This document shows, one piece after another, positions 1 to 9,521 of a stretch of DNA of 48,772 nt. Origin of the DNA: Bacteroidota bacterium (GTDB lineage Bacteria; Bacteroidota; Bacteroidia; Bacteroidales; UBA7332); contig JAUZOF010000003.1 of the NCBI GenBank assembly GCA_030706585.1, positions 1 to 48,772 of the forward strand, given 5' to 3'. The notes beneath the pieces were generated by a model, which saw only the letters and a program-made list of their open reading frames with translations, was not told where the DNA came from and did not search any database. How positions within the stretch are numbered: position 1 is the first letter of the stretch; each line of letters opens with the position of its first letter. The translations under genes were made by a program, and so were the position numbers.

Positions 1-2259
1 TCCGGTTTTGTCGGTGATATTCATGGTTTTTACACCCTTACCACCACGGTTTGTAATACGGTAATCATCAAATTCGGAGCGCTTACCATAACCTTCTTCA
101 GATACCACCATGATAGATTCTGCTTTGGTATCTTCGATACAAATCATACCTACCACTTCATCCTGACCATCTTCATCAAGTGTCATACCGCGAACTCCTG
201 TCGCAGTACGGCCCATTTCGCGAACTGCACTTTCGTGGAATGTAATAGCACGACCATTTTTGTTGGCCAAAATTACATAGTTGTTACCGTCAGTCAAACG
301 AACCTGAATTACCTTGTCATCTTCACGGATGGTGATCGCATTTACACCATTCTGACGGGGACGTGAATAAGCTTCAAGCGAAGTCTTTTTAATCACACCC
401 TGTTTGGTACAGAACAACAGATAGTGAGATTGATTATATTGCGGGTCCTGTAGTTGTTTGACTTTGATAAACGCATTTACCTTATCATCCGATTCTATGT
501 TCAAGAGGTTCTGAATAGCACGACCTTTGGTATTTTTAGCACCTTCCGGAATTTCATAAACCTTCAACCAGTAACATCTTCCTTTTTGGGTAAAGAAGAG
601 CATGGTACTGTGCATGGAAGCCGGGTAAATATGCTCAATAAAGTCAGCATCGCGGGTCTCGCTTCCTTTAGAACCCACGCCTCCGCGATTTTGAGTACGG
701 AATTCACTTAGCGGAGTACGTTTAATATAACCCATGTGAGATATGGTGATTACCATCTCATCATCGGCGTAGAAATCTTCCGGATTGAATTCTTCTGATG
801 AATATACAATTTCCGATTTACGCTCGTCACCGTATTTATCCTTGATTTCAAGTAATTCATCTTTAATAACCTTCATACAAAGTTCCTCATTTGAAAGAAT
901 CTCGTTCAAATAAGCGATCAATTTCATGATCTCTTCGTATTCTGCGTGGAGTTTTGCCTGCTCAAGACCGGTCAACTGGCGCAGACGCATCTCAACGATT
1001 GCTCTTGCCTGAATATCAGATAATGCGAAACGTTCGATCAGTCGGTTGCGGGCTTCTTCCGGGTTTTGAGATGAACGGATAATAGCAATAACCTCATCTA
1101 TATTATCAGAAGCGATGATTAAACCCTGAAGGATATGAGCACGCTTTTCAGCTTCAGCCAGCTCGTATTTGGTACGACGAATAACTACTTCATGTCGGTG
1201 CTCTACGAAGAGGCTCACCATATCACGCAGATTTAGTAAGCGCGGACGTCCTTTTACCAGGGCAATATTATTTACTCCGAATGATGACTGAAGCGCCGTC
1301 ATTTTGAACAGGGTATTCAGTACCACGTTGGAATTGGCATCACGCTTCACATCCACCACAATACGCATACCTGTACGGTCTGACTCATCATTTACATTCG
1401 AAATACCTTCTATTTTCTTATCTTCTACAAGATCTGCAATGGTTTTAATTAGCTCTGCCTTATTGACAAGGTATGGAATCTCTGTTATAATGATCTTTTC
1501 GCGATTGTGCTCTGTTTCGATTTCAGCTTTTGCACGCATCACTACCCGACCGCGACCAGTTTCATACGCCTCTTTCACACCAGCATGGCCATAGATGTAG
1601 CCTCCCGTTGGAAAATCAGGCGCTTTCACGTACTTCATCAGTCCGTGAATGTCAATATCTTTATCCTCAATGTAAGCGATTGTTGCGTCAATTACCTCAG
1701 AAAGGTTATGAGGAGGCATATTGGTTGCCATACCTACGGCAATACCAGAAGCTCCATTTACCAAAAGATTTGGAATACGGGTAGGCAATACAATAGGCTC
1801 TTTCAACGTATCGTCAAAGTTGAGCTGGAAATCCACCGTATCTTTTTCAATATCAACGAGCATCTCTTCAGCGATTTTACTCAGACGCGCCTCAGTATAA
1901 CGCATCGCAGCAGGGCTATCGCCGTCAACAGAACCGAAGTTACCTTGTCCGTCAACCAAAGTGTAACGCAATGACCACTCCTGTGCCATACGTACCAGGG
2001 CAAAATAGACAGATGAATCACCATGCGGGTGGTATTTACCTAATACCTCACCCACGATTCTCGCACATTTTTTATAAGGTTTATCGGAAGTATTGCCCAG
2101 CTCGTTCATTCCAAACAAAACGCGTCGGTGAACGGGTTTAAATCCGTCCCTCACGTCAGGCAACGCACGCGAAACGATTACAGACATCGAATAGTCGATG
2201 TAGATGCTCTTCATTTCATCTTCGATGTTTACTTTAATTATTCTGTCTTGATCAGTCAT
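1..2259 (-). CDS. gyrA: DNA gyrase subunit A (3' end beyond window)
   Basis: The gene starts at the ATG at 2259-2257 and reads open to the left edge, so 753 codons are present and the C-terminus is missing. GyrA is the DNA-cutting subunit of type II topoisomerase, which introduces negative supercoils with GyrB and ATP. The translation has the N-terminal breakage-reunion domain with [10 protein letters not shown] (residues 78-86), the VDGQGNFGS stretch and the catalytic tyrosine in AAMRYTE (Tyr121). The quinolone-contact position has the wild-type-like Ser82, and residue 86, where E. coli has Asp, is Phe. Near the window edge the GyrA box [11 protein letters not shown] is visible, so most of the DNA-wrapping C-terminal domain is included; only the last blade or tail is missing. 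The gene diverges from clpC. Gene identity is very secure. Confidence 0.98.
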   Translation of the reverse strand, partial: MTDQDRIIKVNIEDEMKSIYIDYSMSVIVSRALPDVRDGFKPVHRRVLFGMNELGNTSDKPYKKCARIVGEVLGKYHPHGDSSVYFALVRMAQEWSLRYTLVDGQGNFGSVDGDSPAAMRYTEARLSKIAEEMLVDIEKDTVDFQLNFDDTLKEPIVLPTRIPNLLVNGASGIAVGMATNMPPHNLSEVIDATIAYIEDKDIDIHGLMKYVKAPDFPTGGYIYGHAGVKEAYETGRGRVVMRAKAEIETEHNREKIIITEIPYLVNKAELIKTIADLVEDKKIEGISNVNDESDRTGMRIVVDVKRDANSNVVLNTLFKMTALQSSFGVNNIALVKGRPRLLNLRDMVSLFVEHRHEVVIRRTKYELAEAEKRAHILQGLIIASDNIDEVIAIIRSSQNPEEARNRLIERFALSDIQARAIVEMRLRQLTGLEQAKLHAEYEEIMKLIAYLNEILSNEELCMKVIKDELLEIKDKYGDERKSEIVYSSEEFNPEDFYADDEMVITISHMGYIKRTPLSEFRTQNRGGVGSKGSETRDADFIEHIYPASMHSTMLFFTQKGRCYWLKVYEIPEGAKNTKGRAIQNLLNIESDDKVNAFIKVKQLQDPQYNQSHYLLFCTKQGVIKKTSLEAYSRPRQNGVNAITIREDDKVIQVRLTDGNNYVILANKNGRAITFHESAVREMGRTATGVRGMTLDEDGQDEVVGMICIEDTKAESIMVVSEEGYGKRSEFDDYRITNRGGKGVKTMNITDKTG

Positions 2260-2304
2260 TTATGAGAAATTTATTTGAGATACCATTTTCGTTAAAAAAG
2301 CGTG

Positions 2305-2312
2305 CTAAGGTA
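2305..2312 (-). promoter_or_regulatory. putative gyrA -7 element
   Basis: Read on the minus strand this is TACCTTAG, one mismatch from the Bacteroidota consensus TAnnTTTG, 46 bp upstream of the gyrA start. No clear -33 TTTG is seen, so the call is tentative. Confidence 0.45.
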
Positions 2313-2447
2313 AGCTTTTCCCCTAAAATATGAAAGAAAGACAGCCAAAACTTTTCTCGATAAAAGCATCAAATCCCTATTCGGTAAACGGCTCGAAAAA
2401 ATATGCAGAAAATATCGCCACAAGTGACCGAAATTAAATATAAGTGC

Positions 2448-2455
2448 TATATTTG
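2448..2455 (+). promoter_or_regulatory. clpC -7 element
   Basis: TATATTTG matches the Bacteroidota -7 consensus TAnnTTTG exactly, about 113 bp before the clpC start. This implies a leader of roughly 105 nt. No good -33 TTTG is visible. Confidence 0.6.
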
Positions 2456-2568
2456 CGGATAACAGGGCGTAAATCACTCTCTGTTTATTGTTATAATATT
2501 AACGAATGAATAGATGGATCAGCACGAAATTGTGCTGCACTAGTTTAGTCATTGCAAAATGAGTTGGT

Positions 2569-5085
2569 ATGAAAAATAACTATACACAAAAGGTAAAGGA
2601 TGCTATCGGGTATAGTCGTGAAGAGGCAGAACGCCTTCAAAGCGCAAGCATCGGCCCGGAACATCTGATGCTGGGCATTTTCCGTGAAGGTACCGGAAAA
2701 GCCATAGACATTATTAGTAATATGGGGGTAAATATTACCGAGATGAAGCAAAAAATCGAACGTTTGGTTCAACGGAGTAATACCTACCTGATGCATTGGG
2801 ACAAAGTACAGGATGGAATTTCGGTCAGTCAAAGCGCCGAACGCGTATTGAAAATCAGCATGCTGGAAGCCCGTCTCATGCAAAGTGACTCTACTGATAC
2901 AGAGCACGTTTTTCTGGCCATACTGAAAGACAATAACAACCTTGCTGCAGAAGCATTCAGCGAACACAATATCACTTACAACTCCGTCCATCAGTTTATA
3001 GACGGTAAAGGTTTTGAAGCGCCGCAGGATATGGGTGCCGATTTCAGTGACGATGACGATGAAAATGATGACAAATTTCTTCATGGAGATTCTCATCAGG
3101 GAGGAACGGCACATGCCAAAACATCTCAGGACACCCCGGTACTGGACAATTTCGGTAGTGATTTGACTAAAGCTGCCGAAGAAAACCGTCTGGATCCCGT
3201 TGTTGGTCGTGAACGTGAAATCGAGCGTCTGGCGCAAATACTGAGCCGTCGTAAAAAGAACAATCCGGTATTGATTGGTGAGCCCGGCGTAGGTAAATCC
3301 GCGATTGTTGAAGGATTGGCCCTCCGTATCGTTCAACGCAAAGTATCGCGAATCCTTTTTGATAAACGACTGATTTCTTTGGATATGGCATCAGTGGTAG
3401 CGGGGACAAAATACCGTGGCCAGTTTGAAGAACGTATCAAAGCGATATTGAATGAATTATCTAAGAATCCGAATGTCATTCTCTTTATCGACGAGATTCA
3501 CACCATTGTAGGTGCAGGCGGTGCAGGCGGTTCGCTTGATGCGGCCAATATGCTGAAACCAGCCCTGGCGCGTGGTGAAATCCAATGTATCGGAGCTACA
3601 ACTCTTGATGAATACCGCAAAAACATCGAGAAAGACGGAGCATTGGAACGCCGTTTCCAAAAAGTAATGGTTGATCCGACAACACCGGAAGAAACTCTGC
3701 AAATCCTGAACAATATCAAGGACAGATATGAAGACCACCACAACGTAGTCTTCACTCCGGAAGCGTTGACAGCTTGTGTAAAACTCACAGAGCGTTATAT
3801 TAGCGATCGGAACTTCCCCGATAAAGCAATTGATGCTTTGGATGAAGCCGGTTCACGCGTTCACATTACAAACATCGTTGTTCCAAAGGACATCGAAGAC
3901 CTTGAAAAGAGCATAGAAACTACCCGTCAGGAAAAAATCAGTGCAGTAAAAGCGCAAAATTTCGAACTGGCAGCCAGCTTCCGCGATAAAGAAAAGACGC
4001 TGCTCAACCAGCTTGATCACGCCAAAGACAAATGGGAAAAGGAGACTAAAGAAAACCGACAAGTCGTTGACGAAGAGAAGATCGCAGAAGTTGTCGCCAT
4101 GATGTCCGGTGTCCCTGTTCAGCGCATAGCCCAGGCCGAAAGCCACAAGCTGTTGCAAATGGGGGCAGAGCTAAAAGGTCGTATCATTGGTCAGGATGAT
4201 GCCGTCGAGAAAGTGGTAAAAGCAATTCAGCGTAATCGCGTAGGCCTTAAAGACCCCAACAAACCCATCGGTACATTTATGTTCCTGGGGCCAACCGGTG
4301 TAGGTAAAACACATTTGGCAAAGATTCTGGCCGAATTCCTCTTCGACTCTTCTGATGCGTTAATCCGCGTCGATATGAGTGAGTATATGGAGAAATTCAC
4401 CGTTTCACGCCTTGTCGGAGCACCTCCGGGATATGTGGGTTACGAAGAAGGTGGCCAGTTGACTGAAAAAGTCCGCAGAAAACCTTATTCTGTTGTTCTT
4501 CTGGATGAAATTGAGAAAGCACACCCGGATGTATTCAACCTGTTGTTGCAAGTATTGGATGAAGGTCGCCTGACAGACAGTTTAGGTCGCAGAATTGATT
4601 TCAAAAATACAATCCTGATTATGACCTCCAACATTGGTACCCGCCAGTTGAAAGACTTCGGACGCGGTGTTGGCTTCACCACGCCAACCGACGCCGATGA
4701 TAAAGATTACACTCGCGGAGTAATCCAGAAAGCACTCAACCGTGCGTTTGCTCCTGAATTTCTGAACCGTGTAGATGACATTATCATGTTTGACCAGTTG
4801 AACAAAGAGGCCATTTACAAGATTATCGACCTCGAGCTTAAAGGATTCTACAAGCGCGTTGAAAATCTGGGTTACCAACTTCTTATTTCTGATGAAGCCA
4901 AGGATTTCATCGCTTCTAAAGGATACGATGTTCAATTTGGTGCACGTCCTCTGAAACGTGCTATCCAGAAATACCTGGAAGATGAGATGGCTGAAATGAT
5001 TATCCGCGCTACAGTATCAGATGGTCACACCATCCACGTTGACTTTGACAAGGAGAATCAGAAAATCCTCACCAGTATTCAGTAA
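2569..5085 (+). CDS. clpC: ClpC-type AAA+ protease ATPase/chaperone
   Basis: This is a Hsp100 unfoldase that feeds substrates to the ClpP peptidase and acts in the cytoplasm in protein quality control. The 838 residues are in the normal ClpC range. Two Clp-N repeats cover about residues 3-145. The first AAA+ module has Walker A GEPGVGKS near 237 and Walker B ILFIDEIH near 304. A UVR-like coiled segment (about 445-485) marks ClpC rather than ClpA or ClpB. The second module has GPTGVGKT near 574 and [16 protein letters not shown] near 642. A VGF loop (GVGFTTPT, about 700) is the ClpP-docking motif, which supports a protease partner role. An acidic linker (DDDDENDD) follows the N-domain at about 162-170. 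The gene is monocistronic, with an upstream TAnnTTTG box and a strong downstream terminator. Confidence 0.96.
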   Translation: MKNNYTQKVKDAIGYSREEAERLQSASIGPEHLMLGIFREGTGKAIDIISNMGVNITEMKQKIERLVQRSNTYLMHWDKVQDGISVSQSAERVLKISMLEARLMQSDSTDTEHVFLAILKDNNNLAAEAFSEHNITYNSVHQFIDGKGFEAPQDMGADFSDDDDENDDKFLHGDSHQGGTAHAKTSQDTPVLDNFGSDLTKAAEENRLDPVVGREREIERLAQILSRRKKNNPVLIGEPGVGKSAIVEGLALRIVQRKVSRILFDKRLISLDMASVVAGTKYRGQFEERIKAILNELSKNPNVILFIDEIHTIVGAGGAGGSLDAANMLKPALARGEIQCIGATTLDEYRKNIEKDGALERRFQKVMVDPTTPEETLQILNNIKDRYEDHHNVVFTPEALTACVKLTERYISDRNFPDKAIDALDEAGSRVHITNIVVPKDIEDLEKSIETTRQEKISAVKAQNFELAASFRDKEKTLLNQLDHAKDKWEKETKENRQVVDEEKIAEVVAMMSGVPVQRIAQAESHKLLQMGAELKGRIIGQDDAVEKVVKAIQRNRVGLKDPNKPIGTFMFLGPTGVGKTHLAKILAEFLFDSSDALIRVDMSEYMEKFTVSRLVGAPPGYVGYEEGGQLTEKVRRKPYSVVLLDEIEKAHPDVFNLLLQVLDEGRLTDSLGRRIDFKNTILIMTSNIGTRQLKDFGRGVGFTTPTDADDKDYTRGVIQKALNRAFAPEFLNRVDDIIMFDQLNKEAIYKIIDLELKGFYKRVENLGYQLLISDEAKDFIASKGYDVQFGARPLKRAIQKYLEDEMAEMIIRATVSDGHTIHVDFDKENQKILTSIQ

Positions 5086-5108
5086 ACGAAGAAAATAGAA
5101 ATACACGA

Positions 5109-5139
5109 AAGCTGCCTGTTGATCACAGGCAGCTTTTTT
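5109..5139 (+). terminator. intrinsic terminator of clpC
   Basis: Eleven-bp stem AAGCTGCCTGT / ACAGGCAGCTT with a five-base loop, followed by a run of T, 23 bp after the clpC stop. Confidence 0.92.
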
Positions 5140-5163
5140 ATGCCACTTTATTAAATTCCGGAA

Positions 5164-6447
5164 ATGATAGGTACTGAAATTGGAATATTAGTTGGAGTTA
5201 TTGCGCTGATTGTCATTTCTATGACAAAGAAGAATAATCTGACAGAGCAAAACAGGGAAATTATAGAACAACTCGAGAAGCGATTGACAGCCATGGAAAA
5301 CCGTCTAAGAGAGGAGTTTAAAACAAACCGTCAGGAAATGGCGACCAACGTGTCCGAAAACAGGACTGAGCTGAATGCCTCTCTAAAAGATAACCGGGAG
5401 GAACTGAACCAGACATTAGCCCGTTTCCAGGTCAATCTTGACCGGAATATCCAGTCATTCAATGAGCTTCAGCGGGAGAAATTTGCTCAAATGGACAACA
5501 AACAATCCGAAATGATTCTCAAAACAGAGCAGAAGCTGGAACAAATGCGGGAAACCGTTGACGAGAAACTACAGAAAACGCTCAACGAACGACTTGGGCA
5601 ATCTTTTGAAACTGTCAGCAAACAGCTTTTGGCAGTACAGAATGGACTTGGAGAGATGAAGACCTTAGCACAAGACGTTGGAGGACTTAAGAAGGTACTG
5701 AGTAATGTCAAGGTTAGAGGTACACTAGGAGAAGTTCAGCTTTCGATGTTATTGGAGCAAATCCTGGCACCAGACCAGTTTGAAGCAAATGTCCGTACGA
5801 AGAAAGGATCATCCGATTTGGTAGAATTTGCGGTGAAACTTCCGGGACGTGACGATAACCAATCTCATGTTTATCTTCCGATTGATGCCAAGTTTCCTAA
5901 AGAGGTTTATGAAAAACTGCTTGATGCCTACGAAACAGGCGATAGCATTCAGGTGGAAAGCGCTGGCAAGGTTCTGGAAACAACCATAAAACGCATGGCG
6001 AAAGATATTTCGGATAAATACATTGACCCGCCCGGAACGACTGACTTCGCCATACTATTCCTGCCATTTGAAAGCATTTATGCAGAGGTAATCCGTCGCT
6101 CGGCGTTATTGGAGCAGATACAGCGTGAGAGTAAAGTGATTGTGACCGGTCCCACTACCCTCGCTGCTATCCTAAACAGCCTCCAGATGGGATTCCGCAC
6201 CCTGGCATTGCAGAAGAGAAGCAGTGAAGTTTGGTCTATACTGGGAGCCGTAAAAACAGAATTCGAGAAGTTTGGTGGATTACTGGAAAAGGCACAGAAG
6301 AATATCAATACCGCCAGCGACCAGATTGGGGAACTCATCGGGACACGTACCAACGTAATCAAACGAAGATTGAGAGAGGTAGAATCGCTTCCCAGCAGCG
6401 AATCACAAAACATACTGGGAATTACTTCCGAAGAAACTGAAGAATAA
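5164..6447 (+). CDS. rmuC: RmuC-family DNA recombination protein
   Basis: RmuC proteins limit inversions and rearrangements at short inverted repeats and have a PD-(D/E)XK-type nuclease-like core; the exact reaction is not settled. The 427-aa product begins with a membrane-spanning segment (about residues 4-20, GILVGVIALIVISM). A long charged Gln/Glu/Lys-rich coiled coil (about 25-180) includes repeated R-x-E-L-N and E-Q-K-L-E type heptads. The conserved RmuC domain (about 185-400) contains VRGTLGEVQLSMLLEQIL and LPIDAKFPKE. The start at 5164 follows a GGAAATG context and yields the membrane anchor directly. It has its own terminator and sits alone between clpC and rluF. Confidence 0.94.
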   Translation: MIGTEIGILVGVIALIVISMTKKNNLTEQNREIIEQLEKRLTAMENRLREEFKTNRQEMATNVSENRTELNASLKDNREELNQTLARFQVNLDRNIQSFNELQREKFAQMDNKQSEMILKTEQKLEQMRETVDEKLQKTLNERLGQSFETVSKQLLAVQNGLGEMKTLAQDVGGLKKVLSNVKVRGTLGEVQLSMLLEQILAPDQFEANVRTKKGSSDLVEFAVKLPGRDDNQSHVYLPIDAKFPKEVYEKLLDAYETGDSIQVESAGKVLETTIKRMAKDISDKYIDPPGTTDFAILFLPFESIYAEVIRRSALLEQIQRESKVIVTGPTTLAAILNSLQMGFRTLALQKRSSEVWSILGAVKTEFEKFGGLLEKAQKNINTASDQIGELIGTRTNVIKRRLREVESLPSSESQNILGITSEETEE

Positions 6448-6459
6448 GATAAAACGGCT

Positions 6460-6492
6460 AAGGGTACGGGTACTGGCAACGGTACCCTTTTC
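6460..6492 (+). terminator. intrinsic terminator of rmuC
   Basis: Arms AAGGGTAC / GTACCCTT around a 14-base loop, followed by TTTTC, 12 bp after the rmuC stop. Confidence 0.8.
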
Positions 6493-6533
6493 TATTGGGA
6501 TTTCCTTAAATAAACCTCTGCCTCATCCCCGGT

Positions 6534-6565
6534 TTTGAAAATATCAAATAATATGACGACCTTTG
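6534..6565 (+). promoter_or_regulatory. rluF promoter
   Basis: TTTG at 6534-6537, a 20-bp gap, then GACCTTTG at 6558-6565, one base off TAnnTTTG. It lies about 95 bp before the rluF start. Confidence 0.6.
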
Positions 6566-6659
6566 CAGCGATTTGGGATGAGGGAAAAACGATTTCGGAA
6601 GAAACCGCTAATACACAGACGTCATTTCCCGAAGCCAATCATTCACCTATTTCCAAAAA

Positions 6660-7658
6660 ATGACAAACTTCAACACCACCCGGCTCAATAAATTCATCAG
6701 TGAAAGCGGTATCTGTTCCCGCCGCGAAGCCGACCGTTACATCGAACAGGGCCACGTTTTTATCAATGGCAAACGCGCCCAGATCGGCGACCAGGTAAGT
6801 CCGCGTGACAAAGTCATGGTCAATGGCATCCTGCTCAAAGCACAGGAACAGCAGGACATCGTCGTGCTTGCGTTCAACAAGCCGGTGGGTATTACCAGCA
6901 CCACGGAAGTGGGGGTTCGTGACAACATCGTCGAGTTCGTCAACTTCCCGCAACGTATTTTCCCCATCGGGCGCCTCGATAAAGATTCGCAGGGATTGAT
7001 TTTCCTCACCAACAACGGGGATATTGTCAACAAAATCCTCCGTGCGGGCAACAACCACGAAAAGGAATATCTGGTCACGGTGGATAAGCCCATCGACGAT
7101 GAGTTCATATACGGGATGTCAAGCGGAGTGCCTATCCTGGGCACCATGACCAAGAAGTGCAAGGTGGTAAAAGAGGCTCCATTCGTATTCCGTATCACAT
7201 TGATCCAGGGTCTAAACCGTCAAATCCGCCGGATGTGCGAGCATTTCGGATACGAAGTGGTGAAACTGGAACGTGTCCGTATCATGCACATCAGTAGTAA
7301 AGGGATCCCCGTAGGTGACTGGCGCGAACTGAACGAAGAGGAAATGAAGAAACTTTTTCACCTGATTAAAGATTCTTCATCTACCCAAGAGGCCTCCGTA
7401 CCCAAAAGCGCAGCGAACAAACGCGAACCCAAACGCGACTTCAGAGCTGATGCGAAACGAAGTGGAAAGCCGGACGACAAATTTGCGCCACGAGGAAGCT
7501 CTGCCCGATCAGGAAAATCTGCACATAAACCCGAAGAACGCTTCGGAGGAAAGCCTTCGCGCGGCGGTAGCCCCAAAAGCGGCAAAAGCCAGGGAGGTAG
7601 CGCCAGAAGCAACCGTCCTAATGCGGGTAAGCCCGGTGGCAAATCAGGCAGAAGATAA
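6660..7658 (+). CDS. rluF: 23S rRNA pseudouridine synthase, RluF type
   Basis: RsuA/RluB/E/F-type pseudouridine synthases isomerise a uridine to pseudouridine in rRNA; E. coli RluF acts on U2604 of 23S rRNA. Residues 8-50 form an S4 RNA-binding domain ([20 protein letters not shown]). The catalytic aspartate is Asp107 in [10 protein letters not shown], the same number as in E. coli RluF. The motifs [20 protein letters not shown] and EYLVTVDKP are typical of the RluF branch. After about residue 235 a 95-residue tail rich in Lys, Arg, Ser and Gly follows; it is probably disordered and RNA-binding, as in other RluF proteins. The catalytic body resembles the E. coli protein strikingly closely for a Bacteroidota gene. 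The gene is flanked by its own promoter and a terminator. Confidence 0.95.
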   Translation: MTNFNTTRLNKFISESGICSRREADRYIEQGHVFINGKRAQIGDQVSPRDKVMVNGILLKAQEQQDIVVLAFNKPVGITSTTEVGVRDNIVEFVNFPQRIFPIGRLDKDSQGLIFLTNNGDIVNKILRAGNNHEKEYLVTVDKPIDDEFIYGMSSGVPILGTMTKKCKVVKEAPFVFRITLIQGLNRQIRRMCEHFGYEVVKLERVRIMHISSKGIPVGDWRELNEEEMKKLFHLIKDSSSTQEASVPKSAANKREPKRDFRADAKRSGKPDDKFAPRGSSARSGKSAHKPEERFGGKPSRGGSPKSGKSQGGSARSNRPNAGKPGGKSGRR

Positions 7659-7674
7659 TCATCTCAGATATTAT

Positions 7675-7719
7675 AAAGCAAACCCTTCGAACAGTAATTG
7701 TCCGAAGGGTTTGCTTTTT
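7675..7719. terminator. bidirectional terminator between rluF and the sigma-factor operon
   Basis: A 15-bp perfect stem, AAAGCAAACCCTTCG / CGAAGGGTTTGCTTT, with TTTTT after it on the plus strand. It lies between two converging genes, so it can serve both. Confidence 0.92.
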
Positions 7720-7732
7720 GATTTCAAGCCGG

Positions 7733-8224
7733 TTACGGCAGGATGTTTTGCTCCTGATTAAGTTCACGGCGCTCAACCGCTCTGCGCTTCAACTCCTGAG
7801 TAATCTTGCGCTGGATTTCCACATCCGTCTTAAACATCTTCAGAATCTCTTGTGGCGACAGGATTTTCAGGAATTCGTCGTAATATTTTTCCCGCAAATC
7901 AATCAACTTCCGGGCTTTTTCATTTTGTTCCCGAAACAGACGTTCTGCCTCTTCGTTTGTTAAATCCCCATCACGCATTGCCTTTGCACCGCGGAGTATT
8001 CCCTTCGATGATTGCTGTTTCTCCTGTTCAAAACGGATATAAACGGGACGGAACTGCTCGAAACGCTCCTCTGACAGATTGAGTTCGCGACGCATTTCCC
8101 TGAGCTTGATTTGCATAAAGCGTTGACGCAGGTTTTCACCTAATCGTCCCGGCTGCTGACTCCAGCTCATCTGGGCCGAAAGCAGCAAGAGTAATGTGAT
8201 ACTCAGAATCTTTATAGTCTTCAT
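7733..8224 (-). CDS. Spy/CpxP-like periplasmic helical protein
   Basis: The 163-aa product has a signal peptide (KILSITLLLLLSAQMSWSQ, cleavage near residue 22) and is otherwise a charged, helical protein. The segment LREMRRELNLSEERFEQFRPVY resembles the LTxxQ-type helical motif of the Spy/CpxP/ZraP group of periplasmic chaperones and sensors. This family assignment is by pattern only. It is the last gene of a three-gene operon, 10 bp after the anti-sigma-like gene and behind an ECF sigma factor. A role as periplasmic stress sensor or chaperone for that pathway is therefore an inference from context. Confidence 0.7.
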   Translation of the reverse strand: MKTIKILSITLLLLLSAQMSWSQQPGRLGENLRQRFMQIKLREMRRELNLSEERFEQFRPVYIRFEQEKQQSSKGILRGAKAMRDGDLTNEEAERLFREQNEKARKLIDLREKYYDEFLKILSPQEILKMFKTDVEIQRKITQELKRRAVERRELNQEQNILP

Positions 8225-8234
8225 ACTTGTAGAA

Positions 8235-8735
8235 TTATTCTTCGTAAATAAAATCGTTTTCTGAAATAGTATTCAGCTGTTCCAGCTCCTCTTTGGATAA
8301 ACTTTTCAGGGCATCATCCAGCGTTTCCGCCTTTTCATTTTTAGAGGATGAGGCCTGTTTTTGCGTCACTTTACCGGATTGATTGCCTTTATTCGGCTTA
8401 GAGGGAAAGACGACCTGCTTTTGCTGCGCCTTTCCGGACTTCTTATCTTTTATTACAGAAGCAGTAGCCACAGATGAATCTTTAGATACCTTCTCATAAG
8501 CCAAAGGTGAATCCAGACCCCTGTTTTGATAAAAAGCAAACCAGACTCCTCCGGCCAGTACCACTACAGCTGCAACCGCCGAAATCCAGGCCTTAAACTG
8601 AACCGTCTTCGCCTTTCGCTCTTTGCGGCGCTCATATTCGGCAAGTGTTTTCCCCGAAACCTCTTCAAAAAAGTCGTCCGGCACCTCGTAAGGCATCCGT
8701 TTGCCTATATTTTTAAAGTCAAAATCGTCTTTCAT
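8235..8735 (-). CDS. single-pass membrane protein, probable anti-sigma factor
   Basis: The 166 residues have a cytoplasmic N-terminal part with a PYEVPDDFFEEV motif, common at the start of Bacteroidota membrane proteins encoded after ECF sigma genes. One transmembrane helix follows (about 49-68, AWISAVAAVVVLAGGVWFAF). The extracytoplasmic part is Lys/Ser/Gln-rich and the C-terminus is acidic (SKEELEQLNTISENDFIYEE). The start overlaps the sigma-factor stop by 4 bp (ATGA), so translation is coupled. No classical ZAS zinc motif (HxxxCxxC) is present, so the anti-sigma function is inferred from topology and gene order, not from a recognised domain. Confidence 0.65.
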   Translation of the reverse strand: MKDDFDFKNIGKRMPYEVPDDFFEEVSGKTLAEYERRKERKAKTVQFKAWISAVAAVVVLAGGVWFAFYQNRGLDSPLAYEKVSKDSSVATASVIKDKKSGKAQQKQVVFPSKPNKGNQSGKVTQKQASSSKNEKAETLDDALKSLSKEELEQLNTISENDFIYEE

Positions 8736-9283
8736 AACTGGTGTTGTATCATAAATTCCTTAATCTTCTCCTGGGCGTAATGGTAATTGGTTTTCAGCGT
8801 ACCGACCGATGAATCGAGTATCTGGCTGATCTCCTCGTAACTCAGCTCGTCATAGTAGCGAAGGTTGAAGACCAACCGTTGCTTCTCGGGCAGTCGCAGG
8901 ATAGCCTCCTGAAAAAGGAGCAATATCCGGTCGCTTTCGTCCGACGAAGAGTCGTAAAGCGTATTTACCAGCACCTCTCCCACTTCATCAAATGATAGAT
9001 GCGTTCCTTTGCGGCTGCGAAACATACGGGCACATTCATTGGTCGCGATCTTGTAAATCCAGGTGTATAGTTTGCTGTCGCCTTTGTAGCTTTCGAAGAA
9101 ACGAAAAACATTGATAAAGACCTCTTGCAAAATATCCTCCGCATCTTCATGCGAGACCACCAGGCGTCGCACGTGCCAATAGATCGGCTCCCGGTATTTC
9201 TTCATCAACAAAGCAAATCCCTGATTGGCCGTGCCCTTTCCCCGGATTAATGTCAGAATTTCGTCATCTGATATAGTAGTCAT
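8732..9283 (-). CDS. ECF-family RNA polymerase sigma factor
   Basis: The 183-aa protein has the two-domain layout of extracytoplasmic-function sigma factors. Region 2 is clear (ALLMKKYREPIYWHVRRLV, then HEDAEDILQEVFINVFRF and YTWIYKIATNECARMF). Region 4 has LPEKQRLVFNLRYYDELSYEE with the helix-turn-helix SYEEISQILDSSVGTLKTNYHYA. It is the first gene of an operon with a membrane protein and a Spy/CpxP-like protein. This suggests envelope-stress signalling and probable autoregulation. The upstream spacer (9284-9521) is shared with a divergent lipoprotein gene and contains a perfect 14-bp palindrome. Confidence 0.93.
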   Translation of the reverse strand: MTTISDDEILTLIRGKGTANQGFALLMKKYREPIYWHVRRLVVSHEDAEDILQEVFINVFRFFESYKGDSKLYTWIYKIATNECARMFRSRKGTHLSFDEVGEVLVNTLYDSSSDESDRILLLFQEAILRLPEKQRLVFNLRYYDELSYEEISQILDSSVGTLKTNYHYAQEKIKEFMIQHQL

Positions 9284-9405
9284 TGGCTCAATGTTCTTAA
9301 TGATTCAAATCAATAACAACGGTTGCATTGGTATTGATTTCAGGATTCACTTTATCGGTTAGATGCAAGTTAAGGGAAAAGGTTAAATGATAGTGCAAAA
9401 ATCGG

Positions 9406-9419
9406 GGAAAATATTTTCC
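9406..9419. promoter_or_regulatory. perfect 14-bp palindrome between sigma operon and lipoprotein gene
   Basis: GGAAAATATTTTCC is a perfect inverted repeat in the divergent spacer, about 35 bp upstream of the lipoprotein's -7 box. It could be an operator or a chance AT palindrome. Confidence 0.35.
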
Positions 9420-9453
9420 GGCAAAAAAATATCTGTCCGCATTTAACTTCGGC

Positions 9454-9461
9454 TATATTTG
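9454..9461 (+). promoter_or_regulatory. -7 element of the lipoprotein gene
   Basis: TATATTTG is an exact match to TAnnTTTG, 60 bp before the chosen ATG at 9522. It overlaps the earlier in-frame ATG at 9459, which argues against that earlier start. Confidence 0.6.
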
Positions 9462-9521
9462 TGCATCCAACCCTCAGAGACATTTTTCAAGATCAATAAA
9501 AACCCTCAAATCAAAAGTCAA

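Larger units (their letters stand above)
2260..2568. other. divergent gyrA/clpC intergenic region
   Basis: This 309-bp spacer separates two divergent genes and has no convincing coding sequence. It contains the putative gyrA and clpC promoters and, at 2521-2536 in the clpC leader, a short inverted repeat (AGCAC, six-base loop, GTGCT). The repeat is not the CIRCE operator TTAGCACTC-N9-GAGTGCTAA, although it shares the AGCAC core. Confidence 0.6.

Noticed and set aside
2521-2536. CIRCE heat-shock operator upstream of clpC
   Set aside because: Arms are only AGCAC/GTGCT with a six-base loop; the nine-base arms and nine-base spacer of CIRCE are missing.
2545-3336. 263-codon minus-strand frame over clpC
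   Set aside because: Shadow of the clearly coding clpC frame; composition and lack of a start context do not support a gene.
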